Shown here piece by piece: positions 1-7,199 of a stretch of 31,715 bases of DNA (the first letter of the stretch is position 1; each line of letters begins with the position of its first letter). The notes beneath the pieces are model-generated. The model was not told where the DNA came from. It was given only the letters and a program-made list of their open reading frames with translations, and searched no databases. Location: assembly GCF_964228735.1 (NCBI RefSeq), contig NZ_CAXRBQ010000109.1:1-31715 (forward strand). Direction: 5' to 3'. The stretch comes from Pontibacterium sp964228735 (GTDB lineage Bacteria; Pseudomonadota; Gammaproteobacteria; Pseudomonadales; Balneatricaceae). The translations under genes were made by a program, and so were the position numbers.

Positions 1-102
1 AAGAACAAAATGCAGGCACTGGGCGCAGCGATGAGAAAGCTGGTCCACCTGTGCTTTGGCGTGGTGAAAAGCCAGGAAAAGTTCCAGCTACACCCGCTCT
101 AA
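1..102 (+). CDS. IS110-family transposase, C-terminal fragment (5' end outside window)
   Basis: Frame 1 reads without a stop from base 1 to TAA at 100-102 and gives 33 residues containing ALGAAMRKLVHLCFGVVKS. The NKMQALGAAMRKLVHL stretch is the usual C-terminal end of IS110/IS1111 transposases (DEDD-type enzymes that use a bridge RNA). Only the tail is visible, so I cannot tell whether the element is intact upstream. It lies just outside the 47-bp repeat that bounds the signalling island, next to a multi-hairpin element. Members of this family are known to insert at REP-like palindromes, which fits this position. Family assignment is by motif recognition; it is too short to give a subgroup. 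Confidence 0.75.
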   Translation, partial: KNKMQALGAAMRKLVHLCFGVVKSQEKFQLHPL

Positions 103-168
103 AAGCGTTTGTAGCCAGAATCGAGAGATGGTATCTACAAGGATTATGACATTGGTTATGAACACGAA

Positions 169-227
169 TGTAGGGCAGCGTTCACGCTGCCGGTAGGCTG
201 AAGCCTACCCTACAAAAGCTTTGTAGG
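169..227. repeat. Multi-hairpin palindromic (REP-like) element
   Basis: Several nested inverted repeats are visible. An outer stem 169-175/208-214 (TGTAGGG/CCCTACA) encloses a hairpin 175-180/185-190 (GCAGCG, loop TTCA, CGCTGC) and a hairpin 193-199/202-208 (GTAGGCT/AGCCTAC, loop GA). An alternative hairpin 209-216/220-227 (CCTACAAA/TTTGTAGG, loop AGC) reuses the outer arm. The layout is that of extragenic palindromic elements, which IS110-family elements often target. It has no T-tract, so it is not an obvious terminator. Confidence 0.7.
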
Positions 228-234
228 AATCATC

Positions 235-281
235 AGAAAAGAGCGAGGCTGGCCCGAGTTTGGGGGACACTGTACGAACGA
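235..281 (+). repeat. 47-bp direct repeat, left copy (island boundary)
   Basis: Bases 235-281 are identical to 7073-7119 and in the same orientation; identity stops at both edges. It begins AGAAAAGAGCGAGG and ends CTGTACGAACGA. It lies between the IS110 tail and the first signalling gene. The left copy lacks the inverted partner sequence that follows the right copy, so it looks like a truncated half of the palindrome at 7083-7142. It could be an island end, a duplicated target, or a dispersed repeat. Confidence 0.85.
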
Positions 282-443
282 TACGCTACGGAGCTATACA
301 GTCTTTAATCACGCATGCTACTTATCTATGAAAGCTGGCCAAGCATAATAACCATTTACTACGTATGCGAATCGCACCTAGTAAAAGATAAAAATCCTAG
401 TACCATATATAACAGTCGTTTGTTTAGATTTTCACCTCTTAGT

Positions 444-1031
444 ATGCCCCAACGTAGCAGTTCCGATTCCGAAGTATGTACCTCCAAGAAAGCCGCTGAA
501 ATCCTAGGTGTCACTGTCCGTACCGTTCAACTATGGACTGACTCAGGCATTTTACGTGCATGGAAAACTCCAGGTGGGCATCGCCGATACCTCCTATCTG
601 AGCTTTTAAAGCTAGAACGTAGCTTCAGTGATACAGACTTACCCGAGACAGAGGCATCATCTCAATCCAATCAACTTTCAATCCTCATCATCGAAGATGA
701 TGAGAAGCTACAGGATTTATACAGACTTCGGCTAGGCGAATGGGAACCGTCACCAAAAATAGACTACGCCAGTGACGGATTCGAAGGCACGTTAAAAATT
801 GGCTCCAGCAAGCCAGATGTCGTGATCCTAGATCTCAAACTTCCTAACGTCGACGGATTCAGAATCATCGAAGCCCTGAAAAAAACAGGCGTGATCAACG
901 AGATGAAGCTCATAGTCGTCACGGGGTTGAGTAAAGAAGAGCTTCGCACAAAACTTGCCGATACGGACGAAATTGTTCTCCTGCAGAAACCAGTTCCTTT
1001 TGATGATCTAAAGCACCACATTCTTAACTAA
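444..1031 (+). CDS. HTH (MerR/excisionase-type)-receiver fusion response regulator
   Basis: The 195-residue product has a winged HTH at about 11-55 (SKKAAEILGVTVRTVQLW, then GGHRRYL) of the MerR/BldC/excisionase class. A linker leads to a CheY-like receiver at about 78-195, with acidic residues near D85-D86, phospho-acceptor D130 (ILDLKLP), T160 and K182 (QKP). The DNA-binding domain is N-terminal, the reverse of OmpR or NarL regulators. I chose ATG 444 because the domain starts just after it; the in-frame ATG at 315 adds 43 residues with no domain character. No strong Shine-Dalgarno precedes either start. It is separated from the next gene by about 200 bp holding a weak hairpin and a palindrome. 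It probably responds to a kinase in the same island. Domain assignment is firm; the target is unknown. Confidence 0.82.
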   Translation: MPQRSSSDSEVCTSKKAAEILGVTVRTVQLWTDSGILRAWKTPGGHRRYLLSELLKLERSFSDTDLPETEASSQSNQLSILIIEDDEKLQDLYRLRLGEWEPSPKIDYASDGFEGTLKIGSSKPDVVILDLKLPNVDGFRIIEALKKTGVINEMKLIVVTGLSKEELRTKLADTDEIVLLQKPVPFDDLKHHILN

Positions 1032-1040
1032 CTGTTTTTA

Positions 1041-1063
1041 AAGCGGCTTTTCCTTAGCCGCTT
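1041..1063 (+). terminator. Weak hairpin after the HTH-receiver gene
   Basis: AAGCGGCT (1041-1048) pairs with AGCCGCTT (1056-1063) around a 7-base loop, ten bases after the stop. The downstream side is C/T-rich without a clean T-run, so termination may be partial. Confidence 0.45.
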
Positions 1064-1143
1064 ATCCTTCCTCTCCCATCCCTTTCCGATCAGCCAGTTA
1101 CCGCCGAGACGACAGCTCCTTAGGCTTGAACCTTACAATCCAA

Positions 1144-1216
1144 AATACGAAATTTTTCGTATTGCTAGACTTAATTCGGAAAAAATGAAAATATACGACT
1201 ATCTAGACATATACGA
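1144..1216. promoter_or_regulatory. Palindrome and short direct repeats before the kinase-like gene
   Basis: A perfect palindrome AATACGAAA-TT-TTTCGTATT spans 1144-1163. Downstream come two copies of CTAGAC (1165-1170, 1203-1208) and two of ATATACGA (1191-1198, 1209-1216). The TACGA core is shared between the palindrome and the repeats. This arrangement, in the only sizeable gap of the island, looks like an operator/promoter region for the operon starting at 1237. The HTH-receiver protein upstream is a natural candidate to bind it, but that is inference. An AAGGA ribosome site follows at 1221-1225. Confidence 0.5.
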
Positions 1217-1236
1217 AGAAAAGGAAATCGCTCATA

Positions 1237-2208
1237 GTGAACGTTCGGTCGTTACTTTCCCTACTGGAAGAACTAAATGCGAGCGCAGCGCTGCTGAATC
1301 AGCAAGGCATCGTACGCTGGATAAGTAGCACCTTGCTGGAAAGAAATGTAATTGCAATTGGTGACCACATTGCTATCGCGGAAGAATGCACAGCGAAAGG
1401 AGTCCGTTGTCAAAATTTAACTAATAGAAATGATTTCCGTGCAACGATCTACTCCATCCAAGACTTTCGCCTACTGATTAGCGATAGGTGTACGCAAAAT
1501 AAAGAAGGGTTGAGACTACGAGAGTCTGTGAGACGTGACTTGATAATCCCCCTAAGTGATGCCGCAAATGAGTTATGCGAGTTAGTCAATCCACTTGTTA
1601 AGAATGCGAACGTTGATAGCTCTGTGTCACAGGCTATTAGATCAACAAGAAACAAACTAAGAGCACTTAATGTTGAAGCATCCATTTATTGGTCTCAGTT
1701 AGCGACCTGTGATGAGCAACTCTTGCCCAGCAAAGACAGAATAAAAATCGACGAAATGATCGTCGACGCTACCATCCCGCTCATGCAAAAGGCGTCTTTC
1801 TTTACAAAAGTAGATGAGCGCTCTGGCGTGATTTACGGATGTAAAGAGTGGTTAGTTCCATCCATCACGTCTTTGATAAGGGAGCTGCTCAAAAAAAGCA
1901 GTCACACCAAGATCCGAATCTCGGCCAACCAGTCAAGTACCGAAATCGTGATCAGGATTGAAGACATCGATAGTGCAGAAACTCATGGATACAAGCGCCT
2001 TCGCTCCAAGGACGTCAACTCATTAATAGGATCCAAGGCGGTTAGTTATGCGCTGGCTAAGAAAACGATTGAGAGAAATGGCGGGGAAATACGAACACGT
2101 AAAAGAGACAGTGAATCAGGCTATCTAATTACGTTCCCGACAGGAGCGCCCGTCACAAGAGATGCAAACAGAAAGCAGTTAACTCAACGCAATTCACACC
2201 TTGAATAA
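1237..2208 (+). CDS. Degenerate histidine-kinase-like protein (pseudokinase)
   Basis: The 323-residue protein starts at GTG 1237, with AAGGAAA nine bases upstream. It has no membrane segment. Residues 15-85 look PAS-like. Residues 95-155 resemble a dimerisation helix pair: V98-R-R-D-L-I-I-P-L106 aligns with the kinase H-box V-S-H-E-L-R-T-P-L, with Arg100 in place of the phospho-accepting His. Residues 195-305 resemble a kinase ATPase fold: an N-box region near 210-222 lacks the usual Asn, the G1 box is replaced by EDIDSAE, but AKKTIERNGGEI (274-285) matches the helix after G2. It therefore looks unable to autophosphorylate. It shares GVIYG and layout with the protein at 3250. It may be a dimerisation or phosphorelay adaptor comparable to ChpT or Spo0B folds, though it lacks their His. 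Homology is by eye; function is unassigned. Confidence 0.65.
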   Translation: MNVRSLLSLLEELNASAALLNQQGIVRWISSTLLERNVIAIGDHIAIAEECTAKGVRCQNLTNRNDFRATIYSIQDFRLLISDRCTQNKEGLRLRESVRRDLIIPLSDAANELCELVNPLVKNANVDSSVSQAIRSTRNKLRALNVEASIYWSQLATCDEQLLPSKDRIKIDEMIVDATIPLMQKASFFTKVDERSGVIYGCKEWLVPSITSLIRELLKKSSHTKIRISANQSSTEIVIRIEDIDSAETHGYKRLRSKDVNSLIGSKAVSYALAKKTIERNGGEIRTRKRDSESGYLITFPTGAPVTRDANRKQLTQRNSHLE

Positions 2209-2217
2209 GAACACACG

Positions 2218-2580
2218 ATGAAGACAAGAATTCTTGTAGTAGATGATCAAGATGAACTGAGAAGGCTAGTGAAACTAACACTAGAGATGCTTGAGTATCA
2301 GGTTGAAGAATCAGAAAGCGGAGAAGAGTGTTTAAACCGTATAAACGTGGTCAAACCAAGCTTGGTTGTTCTCGATGCGATGATGCCAGGCCGGTATGAC
2401 GGTTATCAAACTTGCGAAATTATAAAGCAGCATTACCCGGAAATTAAGGTCGTGATGCTAACAGCGAGAGCTCAACAAAGCGATAAATCGTTAGGAAAGA
2501 GCATGCGGTGTGATGAGTATATTACAAAACCTTTTAGCCCTATTGCCCTTCAGGAAATCATCAAAAGAACTTTGTCATGA
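2218..2580 (+). CDS. Stand-alone CheY-like receiver protein
   Basis: This 120-residue single receiver domain begins RILVVDD, with acidic D9-D10, phospho-acceptor D53 (VVLDAMMPG), T82 (MLTAR) and K104 (YITKPF), so the phosphorylation site is complete. There is no output domain. It starts nine bases after the kinase-like gene stops, and its TGA overlaps the ATG of the HD-GYP gene (ATGA, 2577-2580). In many bacteria a receiver is fused in front of HD-GYP (RpfG type). Here the same order is kept as two translationally coupled genes, suggesting the receiver controls the phosphodiesterase as a separate subunit. Family identity is secure; the partner is inferred from context. Confidence 0.85.
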   Translation: MKTRILVVDDQDELRRLVKLTLEMLEYQVEESESGEECLNRINVVKPSLVVLDAMMPGRYDGYQTCEIIKQHYPEIKVVMLTARAQQSDKSLGKSMRCDEYITKPFSPIALQEIIKRTLS

Positions 2581-3257
2581 ATAAGATTTTCACGACCGTA
2601 GAAAGATCGAATGAACGTTTATCTGATTCGCGGACAGAGGTAGAGGGCCTTACGCGTTTAGTGAAAGCATCTTTATTCAAAGATGACGATACTGGTGTGC
2701 ACACGTCACGTGTGGCTTTTATGTCTATAGAGCTGGCACGCCTGGTAGGTGTTGACGACTCATTAATGCTTCCAATCTTTTACGCATCAGCATTGCATGA
2801 CGTCGGTAAGATAGCCATACCTGATAGTGTGCTAAAGAAAAAAGGACAACTAACACCATCCGAGTGGAGTGTCATGAGACAGCACAGCCAAAAAGGATCA
2901 GATTTCTTCGGTGAAACCGGTTCAGACATATCAAAGGCCTGCTATAACGTCAGCTTGTACCACCATGAGAATTACGATGGGTCTGGCTACCCTCAAGGTT
3001 TAAAGGGAAAGGATATTCCTTTGGAAGCCCGTATTGTGTCCATCATTGATGTTTACGACGCATTAACTATGGATCGCTGCTATCGGCCCGCACACACACA
3101 TACAGATGCAATAAAAATAATCACTTGTGATATGGAATCAAAGTTTGATCCCCATATTCTGAACGTCTTTCTTAAGCATGCAGAGAATTTTAAGCATATA
3201 AGAGAAATCATAGAGCGAAACGGTCCCATAGACAGCCTGTATAACTATTATGGTTAA
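2577..3257 (+). CDS. HD-GYP domain c-di-GMP phosphodiesterase
   Basis: The 226-residue cytosolic protein is almost entirely an HD-GYP domain. It shows H42 (GVHTSRV), the metal-binding H74-D75 (LHDVGKIAIPD), H129-H130 and the signature with G137-Y138-P139 (HHENYDGSGYP), then IIDVYDALT. These are the residues expected of an active enzyme hydrolysing c-di-GMP to pGpG/GMP. A short N-terminal helical stretch (1-28) could be an interaction segment. Start codon overlaps the receiver stop, and its own stop overlaps the ATG of the next gene by 8 bp, so the three genes are translationally coupled. The receiver upstream likely controls it. Activity is inferred from motifs. Confidence 0.88.
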   Translation: MNKIFTTVERSNERLSDSRTEVEGLTRLVKASLFKDDDTGVHTSRVAFMSIELARLVGVDDSLMLPIFYASALHDVGKIAIPDSVLKKKGQLTPSEWSVMRQHSQKGSDFFGETGSDISKACYNVSLYHHENYDGSGYPQGLKGKDIPLEARIVSIIDVYDALTMDRCYRPAHTHTDAIKIITCDMESKFDPHILNVFLKHAENFKHIREIIERNGPIDSLYNYYG

Positions 3258-4224
3258 CAACATAAAAAACCAAAAGACTCTGGATATATTCAATGAGGTC
3301 GAACAACCTATATTCATAGTCAGCAATCAAAAAAACCTAATATGGTGCAACGACGCTGCTGAAAACATATTTGATAAAAAGATCATTGAAGACAGCATAA
3401 AGCACAGAAATTTTCTTCTTCAAAATTATGAAAACGGAGCTAGAACATATCAACTGATTTTCAACACAAAGATTGGCATCCCTGTAACATTTTCTGTGTT
3501 TTACGACGAAGATTACGACATATACATATCATCTCACCTGATAAACCAGGACATAGAAAGGCAAAAAGAAGGACTCACAAGCCTCATAGAGCAAACGTTA
3601 ATACAAAAGCAAAAAAAGCTAAAAAACCAAATTAAAGCAATACAAACGAAGATAAGAAACAGAACCATCAGAACAGCCAATGACATTGACTTTGCGATGG
3701 AGTGTTTAAGCCAAAGTGCTGAAATTCTTGAACAGGAATGGAAAAAGATTAGATCTTCAACCGGTACATTCAGAGGTTGCTGTACCAGTAATGAGAGAAC
3801 AGAAGTAGAGATGATCACACGTTGTGTTGAACAGCAATTATCAGCGCATAGTATCAGAACCAACACCAGATTATTAAATAAACGCTACGGTGTGATCTAT
3901 GGCGGATTTGATGCAATTTGTAACGCCCTTTCTGGGTTGATAGCGAGTTCTCTAGCGAGAGAAGCCGGTGACAGGGACGTCACACTTTCAGTTTACCAGT
4001 CTTCAAAATGCATCATATGGGAATGGCAAGCCGAAAAACATGTTGAGGACACCGACCTGGTTGCTAGATATATTTGGCTTTCTTTCCAGGGTCAACTCCA
4101 AGAGAAAGCAGATGATGGATCCCTAGTGTTGATGGCTAGCCTTCCTAGTGGAGCATCAATTAACAAAAGCGACCTAGATCTATCCATTTGGGCAGAAAAC
4201 GAAATACAGAAGATAATCACCTAA
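3250..4224 (+). CDS. PAS-containing degenerate kinase-like protein
   Basis: The 324-residue soluble protein has a PAS domain at about 12-95 (QPIFIVSNQKNLIWCNDAA). A long charged helical or coiled-coil stretch at about 100-170 follows, where a kinase would have its dimerisation helices; no His sits in an H-box setting. The C-terminal region at 185-300 resembles a kinase ATPase only faintly (GVIYGGFDAICNALSGLIASSL and a final LVLMASLPSG), with no recognisable G1/G2 nucleotide loops. Layout and GVIYG match the protein at 1237, so the two look like divergent paralogues. It overlaps the HD-GYP gene by 8 bp and is A-rich. Likely a PAS sensor or scaffold for the pathway; function not assigned. Confidence 0.6.
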   Translation: MVNNIKNQKTLDIFNEVEQPIFIVSNQKNLIWCNDAAENIFDKKIIEDSIKHRNFLLQNYENGARTYQLIFNTKIGIPVTFSVFYDEDYDIYISSHLINQDIERQKEGLTSLIEQTLIQKQKKLKNQIKAIQTKIRNRTIRTANDIDFAMECLSQSAEILEQEWKKIRSSTGTFRGCCTSNERTEVEMITRCVEQQLSAHSIRTNTRLLNKRYGVIYGGFDAICNALSGLIASSLAREAGDRDVTLSVYQSSKCIIWEWQAEKHVEDTDLVARYIWLSFQGQLQEKADDGSLVLMASLPSGASINKSDLDLSIWAENEIQKIIT

Positions 4225-4232
4225 GCCAAAAT

Positions 4233-6401
4233 ATGTCTATTCGAACAAAGACAATTCTCGGAATCATGCTCGTCGAGGTAGTGTTGCTCACTATCGTTTG
4301 TGCCGTAAGCATCAGTGCGCTGAAAAGCGCTAGTACTGAGGACTTACATCGCGAAGCCAAGATCACCTCAAACCTGTTGATCTCAGCGACGATGAACTCT
4401 TTACTTGCAACGGACTTAGCCTCGCTTGAAGTTCTGACCGATGAATTCTCTGCAAACCCAGACGTAATTTACGTTCGAGTATTCGATAGACAACGATTAA
4501 TGGCTGAGTCTGGTGTTCTAACCAACCTTCGCAAGGCCCTGTATACCGATACCGAAAGCCAAAACGTAGCCACTGACATCTACGAATTTTCATCCCCTAT
4601 AAGCCTGGATGGATATGAATATGGTCGTCTTGAGATCGGCTTAGACGCAGCCAGAATATACAGTCGTATTGATGATGCCAAAAATAACCTGATTACCATA
4701 TCTATCATTGGAATCATCGCCTCAGCTCTTTTTTCGTTCTTCCTCGGAGATCGACTTACCAGACAGTTCGAGGTGATCACGCGTGCGTCATCGGAGCTAA
4801 CAAAAGAAAACTTTGGTCATAAGATTGAAGTAATTGGAAAAGACGAGCTTGCAACAGCTGCCCGCTCATTCAATATTATGGCTGAAAAAATTCAGCAGCT
4901 CTTAAGTGTGAGTAAGGATCAGCAACGAGAGATAACCGACAGAGAAGTAATTTTAAGGACACTACTGGAATCAATACCTGCTGGCATTCTTTTAGGAGAT
5001 GAAAATCGAGTAGCCATCTTCTCCAACCAGAACTTGGTAGAAATTTTCGATTGGAATTCCATCGAAGACTTTGATGTTGATGGAAAGGATTGCAGCAACC
5101 TTCTCCCCCTTATCCTTCAAAAAACAAAGAACCCCGATGGTTTTTTACAGTTTGTTAACGATAGCATTTCCAAGTCCTGTACAGTCAAAAATCATCAAGT
5201 AGATCTAATTAACGATAAAACAATTGAGGTCGACTACGTCCCTATTTATGTCGCTGAAGGAAATACCAAGAAACATCTCTGGTATTTCAGAGACATTACA
5301 CAAATCATTAGCACTGAAAAAAGCAGTAAAAAAACGGCCCAAGAGCTTGCATCAATATTTAAACTAAGTCCCGACGGTATCGCATACTTCGACATCAACG
5401 GAGTGATCCTGCGTGCTAACAGTACATTTTGCAATCTTACTGGTATCGATGAACAAAAAGTAGCAGGGCTCAGTCTTCGAGCACTTGATCATGTTCTTAT
5501 ACATCTTATGGTAGATAGCTCTTGCTTTAAATTCACCGACTATAGAAGTGAAATCACAAAGTCTATAACTTATGGAACGAGAAGAGAGTTAACTGATACT
5601 TTTGAGATTAAACAAAACAGTATCATTCATTTGGAGAGAAGCATTATTTTCGACTCTGATAATAACCTTACCGGAGGCTTCATCTACCTGAAAGATATAA
5701 CGGAAATAAAGAAAATTGAAATCATGAAAAGTGAGTTTTTATCAACTACTGCTCATGAGCTTCGTTCCCCGATGGCAAACATTTTCGGATACTCTGAGCT
5801 ACTACTAGAAAAAGATTTCAAAAAATCGCAGCAGCTGGAATTCATTTCCATAATACACGACCAAACCCAACGCCTTGTTTACATTATCGATGATCTACTG
5901 GACTTAGCCAGAATAGAGTCTCAGGCAGCAGGAGATCTGAATATAGAGACGTCAGACTTAAAAGAGATACTAATAAAGTCTGCGGACACACATCGCTCAA
6001 AAAGTGAGAAGCACACAATACAAACAATTATTGACCCTACCCTACCACATCTAAGATTTGACAAAAACAAAGTACACCAGGTGTTAAACAACATCATAGA
6101 CAACGCGATTAAATACTCCCCTCGCGGAGGTGACATTCACATATCTGCATATATGGAATATATGGAGGGGATCAGCGGTGCTCAAATAAAAATAAAGGAT
6201 GGCGGCATTGGAATGTCTAGCACGCAGCTAGACAGGGTATTTGAGCGTTTCTATAGAGCTGATACCTCCGGAAAAATACCGGGCACCGGTCTGGGCATGT
6301 CTATCGTTAAAGAAATAATGGATTTACATGGTGGAAACATATCCATATCAAGCAAAGAGCAGAGCGGCACGACAGTAAAGCTATGGTTTCCAATCCTTTA
6401 A
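4233..6401 (+). CDS. Transmembrane HAMP-PAS-PAS sensor histidine kinase
   Basis: The 722-residue protein starts at ATG 4233. A TTG at 4188 would extend it 15 residues into the previous gene, but the sequence MSIRTKTILGIML leads straight into the first membrane helix. Domains: TM1 about 7-28, extracytoplasmic sensor about 30-150, TM2 about 152-172, HAMP about 173-228, PAS about 245-360, PAS about 370-490. The phospho-acceptor H508 is in TTAHELRSPMANI. The ATPase has N-box NNIIDNAIKYS, G1 DGGIGMS and G2 GTGLGMSIVKEI. All catalytic motifs are intact, making it the only apparently active kinase of the island and the probable phosphate source for both receivers. No receiver is attached. The input signal is unknown. 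Confidence 0.87.
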   Translation: MSIRTKTILGIMLVEVVLLTIVCAVSISALKSASTEDLHREAKITSNLLISATMNSLLATDLASLEVLTDEFSANPDVIYVRVFDRQRLMAESGVLTNLRKALYTDTESQNVATDIYEFSSPISLDGYEYGRLEIGLDAARIYSRIDDAKNNLITISIIGIIASALFSFFLGDRLTRQFEVITRASSELTKENFGHKIEVIGKDELATAARSFNIMAEKIQQLLSVSKDQQREITDREVILRTLLESIPAGILLGDENRVAIFSNQNLVEIFDWNSIEDFDVDGKDCSNLLPLILQKTKNPDGFLQFVNDSISKSCTVKNHQVDLINDKTIEVDYVPIYVAEGNTKKHLWYFRDITQIISTEKSSKKTAQELASIFKLSPDGIAYFDINGVILRANSTFCNLTGIDEQKVAGLSLRALDHVLIHLMVDSSCFKFTDYRSEITKSITYGTRRELTDTFEIKQNSIIHLERSIIFDSDNNLTGGFIYLKDITEIKKIEIMKSEFLSTTAHELRSPMANIFGYSELLLEKDFKKSQQLEFISIIHDQTQRLVYIIDDLLDLARIESQAAGDLNIETSDLKEILIKSADTHRSKSEKHTIQTIIDPTLPHLRFDKNKVHQVLNNIIDNAIKYSPRGGDIHISAYMEYMEGISGAQIKIKDGGIGMSSTQLDRVFERFYRADTSGKIPGTGLGMSIVKEIMDLHGGNISISSKEQSGTTVKLWFPIL

Positions 6402-6420
6402 AACAGCAGAAATTTAAAAA

Positions 6421-7017
6421 ATGAACACCAGACAGCTATTAATAAAAGAGACTGAGAAGCAAATTTCTGAGCGAGGAATTGGCGCGGTGTCTGTTCGCTC
6501 TGTAACCAGCAGCATACATCACAATGTAGCGACGATCAGCTATTACTTCAGAACGAAGGACAACCTGTTCCTAACCATCTTAAAAGAGAACCTTGTAGAG
6601 CTGGTTAACCACATATCGACTGAAAACGAAAACCCGGGGGAGAAAGATGGAATCAAGGACATCTACACCCTCATAGAATATGTGCGGCTAAACCCGGTTA
6701 GCGCATCTGCAATCTCTCAGATCACGAAACATGTAGTAAATAACTACACCATGGAGACGAGAACTGAGTTATCAGCATACATTTGCAGCTTGTTCAAAAG
6801 CAAACTACCTGAGTTCGAGTCAGATATTTTCCCCAAGTCTTTCAGGATGTTGGAAAATCTGAGCCTAATATCAGAGATTCTTAGTTTCACATTGTGTGAC
6901 CACAATGTAGCCACCACTGAGCTCTCAGAGCTAGAGACACTAGAGCTGTCTCAAGCGACATATCAGATATATAAAATCAAAAGAAACAACTTGATCGAAA
7001 GCCCGTGTGCGGTTTAG
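6421..7017 (+). CDS. TetR-family transcriptional regulator
   Basis: The 198-residue protein has an N-terminal TetR HTH at about 5-55 (ISERGIGAVSVRSVTSSI, then ATISYYFRTKDNLFLTIL), with the YYFxxK motif typical of the family. The C-terminal part, presumably ligand binding, is not recognisable. The start ATG is 19 bases after the kinase stop, with an A-rich and poor Shine-Dalgarno. It is the last gene before the right 47-bp repeat and shares the A/T-rich composition of the block. It may control the cassette. The ligand is unknown. Confidence 0.8.
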   Translation: MNTRQLLIKETEKQISERGIGAVSVRSVTSSIHHNVATISYYFRTKDNLFLTILKENLVELVNHISTENENPGEKDGIKDIYTLIEYVRLNPVSASAISQITKHVVNNYTMETRTELSAYICSLFKSKLPEFESDIFPKSFRMLENLSLISEILSFTLCDHNVATTELSELETLELSQATYQIYKIKRNNLIESPCAV

Positions 7018-7072
7018 CTGCGTTTACCGAAAGATCAGTAACCAAACGCTATTGATGTGGGCTTATACACAG

Positions 7073-7119
7073 AGAAAAGAGCGAGGCTGGCCCGAGTTTG
7101 GGGGACACTGTACGAACGA
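7073..7119 (+). repeat. 47-bp direct repeat, right copy (island boundary)
   Basis: This is identical to 235-281 and in the same orientation, 6838 bp apart. Here the repeat forms the left arm of a larger palindrome (7083-7142). It sits between the TetR gene and the 3' end of purU, and marks where composition changes from A/T-rich to moderate GC. Confidence 0.85.
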
Positions 7120-7142
7120 GACAAGTACAGTTGGCCAGCCTC
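7083..7142. repeat. Nested inverted repeat containing the right direct repeat
   Basis: GAGGCTGGCC (7083-7092) is complementary to GGCCAGCCTC (7133-7142), and CTGTAC (7109-7114 region) to GTACAG (7125-7130) inside it. The hairpin-with-internal-stem form resembles ends of IS200/IS605 or RAYT-associated palindromes. Only its left arm is present at the other island boundary. Confidence 0.65.
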
Positions 7143-7199
7143 AAAGGGTCGCGCTTATCAGAACGCAAACAAGGTCAAACTAAGAACTGAGTCGGAATC

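Noticed and set aside
315..443. Longer N-terminus for the HTH-receiver protein (ATG 315)
   Set aside because: The 43 extra residues show no domain features or ribosome site; ATG 444 starts just before the HTH.
235..7119. Integrative element with classical tRNA att sites
   Set aside because: No tRNA gene and no integrase between or beside the repeats in the window.
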